DNA of 58,224 bases from Calycina herbarum. Taxonomy: Eukaryota > Ascomycota > Leotiomycetes > Helotiales > Pezizellaceae. Made by a program: the position numbers and the translations under genes. The stretch lies in the NCBI GenBank assembly GCA_001414485.1, contig LLEY01000273.1:1-58224 (forward strand), given 5' to 3'. Of this stretch, positions 1 through 9,632 are shown in pieces (the stretch's first letter is position 1; the number at the start of each line of letters is the position of its first letter). Under the pieces are notes generated by a model. That model worked only from the letters and a program-made list of their open reading frames with translations, made no database searches and was not told where the DNA came from.

Positions 1-776
1 GATAGTGAATTAGCTTTGAAATTAGCTAATAATCTTAAATTTTATAAAAGAAGTAAATATATAGATATTATATATTACTTTATAAGAGACGCTATAACTA
101 GTAACTAAGTAAGGCTTATATATATAGGTACAAAAGACTAAATAGCTAATAGCTTTATAAAAGAACTAGATAAAGTAAAGTATAATAAGTTTATTATTAC
201 TTTAAATCTTTGTCTAAGTTAATTTATATATAAGCTAAATATAGTATAAGTATATATCTATCTTATAGAGGAATATAATAATATATTAGTATCTAGTATA
301 CTTAGATATAAGTACTTAAGTATATATAGACCTAAAAGTTAAGCTTAGTTAGAATACTACGTAACCTCGCGGTTCTAATATATCTAGAGCACTCTAGAGT
401 AACGTGTTAAGTTTTATATATTAATTATATATACTTCTATATACGTATTCCGTTTACAGAAGTAGTGTTTTATAGCGTATTCCGTATACGTATATATAAA
501 GAGTCCTTTGTACACCGTATACGTATTCCGAATACGTATATATAAAGAGTCCTTTATACACTGTATACGTATTCCGTATACGTATATAAAGAGTCCTTTG
601 TACACCGTATACGTATTCCGAATACGTATATATAGAGTCCTTTGTATACCGTATACGTATTCCGAATACGTATATACAAAGAGGCCTTTATATACTATAT
701 ACGTATTCTATATACGTATATATAAAAGAGTCCTTTATATATATATATATATAACTAGGTCCTAGGACGTCTACCT

Positions 777-816
<40 letters not shown>

Positions 817-861
817 ACCCTTAACTTCTACCTTCTATGCTCTTACGTAACTATTTTAACA
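1..861 (+). mobile_element. 3' end of a RIP-mutated Ty1/copia retrotransposon
   Basis: Bases 1-229 translate, with stops, into the end of a copia RNase H region: the pattern is DSELALKLANN, then KRSKYIDI, then YYFIRD, matching the family's 'D-x-A-x-A-L-x-x-N ... K-x-H-I-D-I-x-Y-H-F-I-R' ending. The same sequence recurs at 6492-6720, inside the second copia copy. A 588-bp LTR follows at 274-861. The body of the element lies off the window to the left. TpA is in excess and CpA is nearly absent, as expected of RIP. The element has no coding capacity left here. It abuts gypsy-derived sequence at 862, so it inserted into the gypsy element. The family call is strong from the RNase H motifs. Confidence 0.85.
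274..861 (+). repeat. 3' LTR of copia element, with six internal 45-bp subrepeats
   Basis: The LTR begins TATAATAATATATTAG (an original TG start mutated to TA) and ends ...ATTTTAACA. It is recognised by comparison with copies at 4023-4515 (reversed), 4921-5383, 6763-7200 and 57984-58224. It holds six GAGTCCTTT-type units starting near 501, 547, 591, 635, 681 and 728, each linked to an ATACGTATTCCG palindromic block, then a CCTAGGACGTCTACCTAGG near-palindrome and a TA-rich tract. Confidence 0.8.
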
Positions 862-2559
862 ATAGGTAATAATATCTAACCTTAGATATCTATTATATTT
901 ATTAAATCCTTCTAGATAAGACTACTACTATTTAGCAGTGTCTCTTTTTAAGCTAGTAACTATCTATATATCCCCTTCTTCTAGGTAGTTATTAGATATA
1001 GTCTACTCTAGTCCTAGTTTCTTAAATTTAATACTTTCTCTTCTAGTAATAGAGCTAACTATAGTTACTTAGTCCTAGTTATTCTATACTATTATATAAG
1101 TAGTTAAGATAGTAGGTTTAATCTCTTAAATAGAATATAGGCTTTAGAAGTCAGGCTTCTAGCTTTCTATATATACCTATCTATTTCTCTTCTTAAAGGT
1201 TCTAATAAATACCTATATTTCACCTTATTTAAGTTTATATATCCTAGAATCCACCTTCAACGAATTAGATACTAATTCTAACGTTTCTAATAAACTTATT
1301 AATAATAATAATTCGTATTTAACTTATAGTAGTAACGTTTGTTCTTTAGTTAAACGTATATTATAATATATCTTAAGAAGCGAGTTACTATTATTGTTAG
1401 TATCTTATACTCCTTCTGTTTAAGCTTTAAGTTCCTTATTATACTCGATTTATTTATTTAGGTATAGATATATAGTATCTACTACTATATCTAAGGCGTC
1501 TGTCTCGATCTATATACTATATTCTCTAGCTTTAAGCTTATTATCTATAAGCTCGATTTTATTAAGTAAGGCTACTTCTTTTTAAATAGTAGTATTAACC
1601 TATCTCTTTCTCTTAGAGTCTTTCTTCTTACTATACTTATTTACTCTATAACTAGAAAGGCTATAGTTATAACATAAGTTCTACTTATATTAATAATTTC
1701 GCTTCTTCTAGGAAAGTTCTTCTTTCTCTAGAAAGGTTCTCTTCTATATAGTATTTGCCTTCTTACTATACTTACTAGTATAAGAGTTTTTCTACTTTTC
1801 TAATCTCTTACTCTTTTTCTTATATCTTAGGTTACTTTTTCTAAATTTATATAGACGATTACCTAACTAAATAACTCTTTCTATTATACTTATAATAGTT
1901 TAGAATTATATATTCTATTTAGCTATTTTCTTATAAATATATATTTTTAATCCTCTATAAAAAAGTTCTATAAGAGCGATAGTATCTTAACCTATTCTAT
2001 TCCTATAATATTAGAATTCGTTAGTATAATCTATTACTAATCTAGTTTAATATAAATCTAAAAGCTTTTATATAGTAGTCTAGATTATATTAAAGTCTTT
2101 AAAGACTTTTCGAATAGTTATTTTAAAACCTCTCTAAGATTTAAATATAATCTTAGTTTACTCTATCTTTCTATTCTTATCCTTGTTTTTAAAGAAGTCT
2201 TCTAAATATAGCTAAGCCTATTCTAATACTAATCCTCTAAGGTAGAAGATAGCGAAGATAGTTTATAAGTTATAATTACCTTTGAATTTGTTTAAGTTAA
2301 AGTTAAAGTAGATGTTTATTTAAAGAAGAAACGAGTTAAGTTTCTTATACTTTCTATAATATATATCTAGTATTTTAACCTTAATAGACTTAAGTACTTT
2401 AATCTTATAAGGTTTAGAAGTGTCTAGTATACTAATATTATCGTTATCCTTAGCTAGTTATATACTAGTAGGTGTTCCTCTAATAGTACTTTCTAATATT
2501 ATAGCGATATTAACTCGACTAGTATTTAAGCTAGTAGTAGCGGCGGCGGGGTTTACTAG

Positions 2560-2870
2560 AGCTATAGCTGTGATAGAACCATTAGGAATGATCGGAATTG
2601 GAATTGCCGAGTCTACGTGCCGAATGGGATACGATACGGATGTTGTTTCAGGATTTGGAAAAGCCAGATGGCTTCCGGACTTACTATTGTCCGAACCTCT
2701 TGTAAATAGCTGCCTCCTCTCTATCGGGAAAGACCAATTTGGTCTTTTCCTTCGTATCAGAGCCTAGTATTCGGATATGTCATTCTATCGAACGCACTTC
2801 TATATGCCTCTTTTGTAGTATTATCCGTTTCGTGCCGTTACAATAGCGACTGAACTTCTAAGCAGATGCT
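2560..2870. other. GC-richer, little-RIPed island in the gypsy leader
   Basis: About 310 bp between the gypsy LTR and gag have ordinary base composition and keep CpA/TpG dinucleotides, unlike everything around them. The other gypsy copies have only about 60-100 bp at this place. The tract contains a strong short inverted repeat, AAAGACCAA-T-TTGGTCTTT, near 2729-2747. A 115-codon frame crosses it (2420-2767), but it begins in RIPed gag on the opposite strand and resembles no family I know. It may be an insertion or the original leader of a distinct gypsy subfamily. Confidence 0.5.
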
Positions 2871-2875
2871 TAAAG

Positions 2876-3329
2876 TATAACGAAACTTAAACAAAGGTAA
2901 CTAAGTCTCGAGGGTTAGTATATAAGTAAGAAGTATAGATATACTAGGTTATTTACTTAGAAATAAACTTATTACTTATATTAAAGATATTAAATAAGAT
3001 AATAAGATTAATAACTAAGTTAAGTACGAAGCTTCTATCTAATAGTAGACGTACTAGTCTTATATAGAACCTTCGTTCTCTAAGTGTCTTATCTATATTA
3101 TTTACGTTGCTTATATTACTCGCGATTAGAGCGATTAAAGCGATATAAGCGATCACGTTATATAACTATACGTGACTTCTAATAGTCTTATAATAGTAAA
3201 ATCCTAAAACTCTTAAATACCTTTCGTATTACTAATTTCCTTCTATATTACCTTCTATCCCTAGATATTATACCTTATTCTATTAGAACGCTGTCTAGAC
3301 TACTTACTACGTAACTGTGATTCGTAACA
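2876..3329 (-). repeat. Gypsy LTR (minus orientation)
   Basis: This 454-bp LTR is homologous to those at 9112-9559, 15468-15915 and 51913-52374. Its ends are TGTT...TTATA; the terminal CA has become TA by RIP. Confidence 0.8.
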
Positions 3330-4022
3330 CTTAGCTAATATAGTAACTGTCTCAAAGAGTAGAGTTAGCGAGCTCTTTTAATAACAGGTAATTCGATTTC
3401 GAATAAGTGTTATTTATAAAAGAGCTTTAGTTAGGTTAGAAAGGGTCTAGGAGACCTAAGAATTAGTATTAGTAGTAGAGGGTCTAGAAGGAGTTAGAGT
3501 TTATAACTTTATATCAAGCTTTAAAAGCACTACTTATAGGTTAAAGAGTACTAAGCCAGCTCTATAGAATCTAGCCTAAGCGTTTTAAGCTGTTATAGAT
3601 TCTCTATATACTACTATAAAGGCTAGAAAGAACTCTACCTTCGTAATATAGTTAATATAAGCTTTAATAAACGTCTTAATCTATCGACTATACACTCGCT
3701 TTAATATACTAAAGCACCTAATATTAAGTAGCTAGGTTAGATAGAACGAATAAGGAGTTAGTCTAAGAGTTATAATATTATATATCTTATAGTACTCTTA
3801 AAACTCGGCTAATTCGTAACTCTTATACCTATCTAATACTAGTATTCGATATAGACCTTTTATATAAGTAGTAGTATGTTTATCGAAGTGTTTCAGCTAT
3901 TCTAGACTCGTCTTATTATTTGTCTATCTATTACTTATTAGTTTAATAACCTAGTTAAGTAGAAGGCCGCTGTCTATATACTAATTTAAAAGGTAGTTCT
4001 TATCTTAAACTACTATAAATAG

Positions 4023-4067
4023 TGTTAAAATAGTCACGTAAGAGAGTAGAAAGCAGAAGTCAAGAGT

Positions 4068-4108
<41 letters not shown>

Positions 4109-4515
4109 ATATCCTAGGTAGACGTCCTAGAACCTAGTTATATACATATGTATATAAAGGACTCTTTGTATATACGTATACGGAATACGTATACGGTGTA
4201 TAAAGGACTCTTTATATATACGTATATAGTATACGCTATAAAACGCCACTTCCGTAAACGGAATACGTATACGGAAGTATATGTAATTAATATATAAAAC
4301 TTAACGTGTTACTCTAGAGTGCTCTAGACATATCAGAACGACGAGGTCACGTAGTATTCTAACTAAGCTTAACCTTTAGGTCTATATACACTTAAGCACG
4401 TATGTCTAAGTATACTAGATACTAATATATAAATTATTTATAATAAAGTATTTTCTTTAGATATTAATTATACTTAATCTCTTATATTTATACTATTTAT
4501 TTATATATTATTATA
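4023..4515 (-). mobile_element. Solo copia LTR
   Basis: A 493-bp copia LTR lies in minus orientation and is flanked by the 5-bp direct repeat AATAG (4018-4022 and 4516-4520). The uninterrupted sequence is visible in the second Fot copy near 8170-8190. It has two GAGTCCTTT-type subrepeats (reverse strand, near 4157 and 4204) and about 75 bp of extra sequence close to its start that other LTR copies lack. It is the product of LTR-LTR recombination after a full insertion. Confidence 0.8.
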
Positions 4516-4920
4516 AATAGAGAGATACTCTAGCCTTTACTATTAATATAAGTAATCGCTATAGTCTATTCCCGATTCTCTAGCTAAACTACTTTACCTC
4601 TACTACGTCGATCTATATAGGTTATAACTATTATAGAGTAAATCACACCTATTATAAACCCGGTTTCGTCGAAGTTATAGAAGTCGTAGTCTAAAATACT
4701 ATATTTTACTCTTATATTTTCAACTAGTTAAAACTATAAGCTAATTAGCTTAGAATCTTCGTATAAGGCCTTTTAGAAATTATAAACACGATTAAAACAT
4801 ATCTTAAGAGCTAGTTATTATTATATAAATTAATATACTTAGAGCTTACTAATACGTTTTCTCTCTTACGATTTAAGTATATAATTTACTATATCTTCTA
4901 TACTACCTAGCTAGGGTATA

Positions 4921-7200
4921 TATAATAATATATTAGTATCTACTATACTTAGATATAAGTACTTAAGTATATATAGACCTAAAAGTTAAGCTTAGTCAGA
5001 ATACCACGTGACCTCGTGGTTCTGATGTGTCTAGAGTACTCTAGAGTAACGTGTTAAGTTTTATATATTAATTATATATACTTCTATATACGTATTCCGT
5101 TTACTAAAGTAGCGTTTTATAGTATATTCCGTATACGTATATATAAAGAGTCTTTTATACACTATATACGTATTCCGAATACGTATATATAAAGAGTCCT
5201 TTATATACATATATATATAACTAGGTCCTAGGACGTCTACCTAGGATATATACACACATATATATATATATACATATATACACATATATATATATATACA
5301 CATATATATATACACACACATATATACATATAATTTATACCCTTGACTTCTGCCTTCTGCTCTCTTACGTAACTATTTTAACAATTACCTAGAGACCTTT
5401 TCTACTATATATAGACCTGAGACTTATAGACTAGTATTCCTACTAGTAGTATTAAATAAATAGAGTCTATATTAATATAATATAAAGAACGCCTTTATAT
5501 ATACTAAAATAAATAAAGATATCTATGTTATATAGTCTATAGACTTTGAAAGGAATAATACTAGTAAGGTTTATAAGCTTAATAAAGCCTTATATAGTCT
5601 AAAACAGAGCCCTAGACTATAGTATAAATATCTACTAGATATATATACTAAAATAGGATTTATAGTCCTACTCTTTAATAAAGGTATTTTTATAAATAAG
5701 GAAACTAAGGTTATTATTATATACTATGTTAATAACCTTATTATAACAGGGCCTAATAAGCTTAATATCGATAAAGTAATATCTAATATAAGTAAAGTAT
5801 TAAAATTATAATATCTAGAGCTTATAAACCAGTTCTTAGACATAGAAATAAAGTATAATATTAATAACTAAGTACTTACTATAAATTAAAATAAATACTT
5901 AGCTAATATAAAAGCTAAGTTTAATAAGTCTAATTTAACTCCTATAGCTACTTCTATAGAACTAGAGGTAAAATTAGACAAAAATGAAGATCAGGCTACT
6001 AAAGAAGATATAAATATATATTAATAAGAAACAGGGTCTCTAATATATCTTAGTACTAAAACTAGACCCGATATTACTTACTCGATTAATAGATATACTA
6101 GATTTATAGCTAATCCTAGTATATATCACTTTAGAGCCTTAAATAGAGTATAGAAATATCTAAATTATAAACCTAGATTAGAACTATACTATAGTAATAT
6201 AGATAATCAGCTAAAAGCTATTCTAAACCTAAAAGCCTTTACTAATACTAATTAGAGAGGAGATATAATAAGTCGGAAGAGTACTAGCAGCTATACTACT
6301 TTTATAAGAGGCTATATTATTAGCTAGAATACGACTTTATAAAAGACTATAGCTTTGTCTAGCTATAAAGCTGAATATATATCTTATAAAGAAGTTATAA
6401 AAGAAATTATCTATTTAAATAACTTAGTAGAATATTTTAATAATCTTATATACCTTAATAATAATACTACTATTCCGATTTTGTTAATAGATAGTGAATT
6501 AGCTTTGAAATTAGCTAATAATCTTAAATTTTATAAAAGAAGTAAATATATAGATATTATATATTACTTTATAAGAGACGCTATAACTAGTAACTAAGTA
6601 AGGCTTATATATATAGATATAAAAGACTAAATAGCTAATAGCTTTATAAAAGAACTAGATAAAGTAAAGTATAATAAGTTTATTACTACTTTAAATCTTC
6701 GTCTAAGTTAATTTATATATAAGCTAAATATAGTATAAGTATATATCTATCTTACAGGGGAATATAATAATATATTAGTATCTAGTATACTTAGACATAA
6801 GTGCTTAAGTATATATAAACCTAAAAGTTAAGCTTAGTTAGAATACCACGTGACCTCGCGGTTCTGATATGTCTAAAGTACTCTAGAGTAACGTGTTAAG
6901 TTTTGTATATTAATTATATATACTTCCGTATACGTATATATAAAGAGTCCTTTATACACTGTATACGTATTCCGAATACGTATATATAAAGAGTCCTTTA
7001 TACCTCGTATATATATTCCGTATACGTATATATAAAGAGTCCTTTGTATATCGTATACGTATTCCGAATACGTATATACAAAGAGTCCTATATATATATA
7101 TATATATAACTAGGTCCTAAGACGTCTACCTAGGACATATATATATATAATTTATACTCTTAACTTCTGCCTTCTGTCCTCTTATATAACTATTTTAATA
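4921..7200 (+). mobile_element. Internally deleted Ty1/copia element with both LTRs
   Basis: The 5' LTR is 4921-5383 and the 3' LTR 6763-7200. The polypurine tract AGGGGAA lies just before the 3' LTR, and 5-bp target duplications GTATA lie at 4916-4920 and 7201-7205. The interior (5384-6762, about 1.4 kb) keeps only reverse transcriptase and RNase H, so gag, protease and integrase are missing. Readable motifs are LNKALYSLKQSPRLWYKYL, YVNNLIITG (the YVDD motif with RIP-type Asp-to-Asn changes) and ALSSYKAEYISY. The longest open stretch is 6355-6597. Stops are mostly TAG. Copy number of the internal LTR subrepeat differs between its own LTRs: two in the 5' LTR, four in the 3' LTR. Confidence 0.85.
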
Positions 7201-7790
7201 GTATAAACCCTTTTAAATCCAGATTAAGTATATTCTAAATAATTACTTCCTCTTCTAGCTTAGATAATTTAACGTTTACTAGCCGTCGCTTAGAGAGAGT
7301 AGTTTAGCTGTTTATTCTACTATTTAGTATAGAAAAGATTACTTCGTAGAGCTTTATAGCCTTCTAATAGCTTAGCTTTTTGGATATTTAAATAGCCTCG
7401 ATAGCTAGAATAATTTTTAATTCTTATAGAATAACTAATATAATATATAACGTGGTTTATCAGAATCTGGATTATATTAGAACTCGGATTAATTTTAGCG
7501 AATTCCTAACCCCCTTCCTTTATAACGCGTTTTTTCTACTATATATTATATTAGTTATTCTATAAGAATCAAAAATCATTCTAGCTATCGAGGCTATTCG
7601 AATATCTAAAAAGCTAAGCTGTTAGAAGGCTGTAAAGCTCTACGAAGTACTCTTTTCTATACTAAACAGTAGAATAAACGGCTAAACTACTCTCTCTAAG
7701 CGACGGCTAGTAAACGTTAAATTGTCTAAGCTAGAAGAGGAAGTAATTATTCGGAATATACTTAATCTAGATTCGAGAGGGTTTACACCC
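7201..7790. repeat. Large inverted repeat joining Fot copies A and B
   Basis: Bases 7201-7447 and 7541-7790 are diverged reverse complements, the 5' ends of the two transposase copies. They face each other across a 93-bp spacer (7448-7540). The spacer equals the roughly 92-bp terminal inverted repeat of the Fot element, found reversed at 16117-16208. The two copies therefore share one terminus and could form a foldback structure. Confidence 0.7.
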
Positions 7791-9111
7791 TAGCTAGGTA
7801 GTGTAGAAGATATAGCGAATTATATACTTAAATCGCGAGAGAGAAAACACGTTAGCAAACTCTAGGTATATCGATTTATATAACGATAACCAGCTCTTAA
7901 GACACGTTTTAATCGTGTTTATAATTTCTAAAGAGCCTTATACGAAGATTATAAGCTAATTAGCTCGTAGTTCCGACTAGTTAAAAATATAAGAGTAAAA
8001 TACAGTGTTTTAGACTACGACTTCTATAACTTCGACGAAACCGGGTTTATAATAGATGTGATTTACTCTATAATAGTTATAACCTATGTAGATCGACGTA
8101 GTAGAGGTAAAGCAGTTTAGCTAGAGAATCGGGAATAAGCTACAGCGATTGCTTATATTAATAGTAAAGGCTAGAGTGTCTCTATTTCTAGTAGTTTAGA
8201 GTAAGAACTACCTTTTAAATTAGTATATAGACGGCGGCCTCCTACCTAACTAGGTTATTAAACCGATAAGTAATAGAGAGACAAATAATAAGACAGGTCT
8301 AGAATAGCTAAAACACTTTAATAAACACACTACTACTTATATAAAGAGTCTATATCGAATACTAGTATTAGATAGGTATAAGAGTTACGAATCGGCCGAG
8401 TTCTAAGAGTACTATAAGGTATATAATATTATAACTCTTAGACTAACTCCTTATTCGTTCTATCTAACCCAGCTACTTAATATTAGATACTTTAGTATAT
8501 TAAAGCAAGCGTATAGTCGATAGATTAAGACGTTTATTAAAGCCTATATTAACTATATTACGAAGGTAGAGTTCTTTCTAGCCTTTATAGTAGTATATAG
8601 GGAATCTATAACAGCTTAAAACGCTTAGGCTAGATTCTATAGAGCTGGCTTAGTACTCTTTAACCTATAAGTAGTGCTTTTAAAGCTTGATATAAAGTTA
8701 CGAACTCTAACTCCTTCTAGACCCTCTACTGCTAATACTAATCCTTAGGTCTTCTAGACCCTTTCTAACCTAACTAAAGCTCTTTTATAAATAACACTTA
8801 TTCGAAATCGAATTACCTATTATTAAGAGAGCTCGCTAACTCTACTCTTCGAGACAGTTGCTATATTAGCTAAGGGTATAGAGCGAATAGCTTATAAGAT
8901 AACCCTTCTGTCTACTAAGGTATATACTCTTTAAGCAGCTAACGAAGTCTTAAGTAAACGCTATAGAGCTAAAAAGGCTCGTGTCTGTTAAGAGGGTATA
9001 CTTATAGTAGAGGATATATAGGATATTATAGTCTAGAAGGATATAGATAAGCAGATACGACGCGACGTATATACGGCGGAGGGTAGTTATAAAGAGGGTT
9101 AACCGTCTAGG

Positions 9112-9559
9112 TGTTACGAATCACGTTATACGTAGTAAGTAGTCTAGACAGCGCTCTAATAGAACAAGGCACGATATCTAGGAAATAGAAGATAGTATAG
9201 AAGGGAATTAGTAATATAAAGGTATTTAGGTATTCCAGGATCTTACTATTAGATAACTGTTAGAGGTTACGTAATAGATCCCGTTAGATCCTATAGGGGA
9301 TCTAAAGAGATCTAGGGATCCAGGCTTATATAGGGATCTAGGTAGTACGAAGGGTTCTATATATACTAGTATATCTACTACCTAGATAGGAGCTTCGTGC
9401 TTAACTTTAGTTATTAATCTTATTATCTTATTTAACATCTTTAATATAAGTAACGAGTTTACTTCTAAGTAAATAAATCTATTATATCTATACTTCTTAC
9501 CTATATACTAACCTTTAAGACTTAGTTATCTTTGTTTACTTTATTTAAGTTTCGTTATA
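9112..9559 (+). repeat. 5' LTR of the gypsy element
   Basis: This 448-bp LTR starts TGTTACGAATCACG and ends TTTCGTTATA. It pairs with the 3' LTR of equal length. Confidence 0.85.
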
Positions 9560-9570
9560 CTTTAAGCACC

Positions 9571-9632
9571 TAGCCTAGAAGTATAGCTAATACAATGTTA
9601 AAAACTACGCTATCCTCGGGTTCAATTCCCGT
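9571..9632 (+). other. tRNA-like box A/box B motifs in the gypsy leader
   Basis: Just inside the element, TAGCCTAGAAG (9571-9581) fits the Pol III box A pattern. GGTTCAATTCC (9619-9629) differs from the box B consensus at one base and can form a four-pair T-arm-like stem with a TTCAATT loop. Spacing is about that of a tRNA gene, but the flanking acceptor stem does not pair, so this is not a tRNA gene. The gypsy copy at 52.4 kb keeps GGTTCGA at the same place but not the box A match. Confidence 0.3.

Larger units (their letters stand above)
862..3329 (-). mobile_element. Ty3/gypsy retrotransposon fragment (5' LTR plus gag region)
   Basis: Read on the minus strand, a 454-bp LTR (2876-3329, starting TGTTACGAATCAC) is followed by a leader and a RIP-broken gag. 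The gag region shows phrases such as KFKGNYNL, YLRGLVLE and YLEDFF, typical of the retrotransposon gag domain, and a zinc-knuckle region near 1615-1690 that matches 10430-10490 of the full gypsy copy. Bases 862-1400 match the reverse complement of about 10500-11060. The element is cut at 862 by the copia element. It sits in the 3' part of the minus-strand Fot1-like element: the sequence on either side of 3329 matches 8870-8880 of the second Fot copy. Confidence 0.75.
3330..7449 (-). mobile_element. Fot1/pogo-like DNA transposon copy A, interrupted twice
   Basis: On the minus strand, three blocks together match the plus-strand Fot copy at 7541-8880: 7201-7447, 4521-4920 and 3330-4022. They encode a RIP-broken transposase with a helix-turn-helix start, a DDE-domain phrase resembling YNFDETGF (here YDFYNFDETGF is recoverable around 4650-4700), and the nearby REW/ADRRGRGKA-type block of Fot1 transposases. 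The copy is split by a solo copia LTR (4023-4515) and a copia element (4921-7200), each flanked by a 5-bp target duplication. Its 3' end is cut by the gypsy LTR at 3329. No intact transposase remains. Confidence 0.75.

Noticed and set aside
480..750. CRISPR-like array of regularly spaced repeats
   Set aside because: The spacing is regular, but the whole unit repeats with no unique spacers, it lies inside a copia LTR, and the genome is fungal.
2420..2767. Protein-coding gene of 115 codons
   Set aside because: It begins in RIPed gag on the opposite strand and continues into the GC island. No ATG is supported, and no domain is present.
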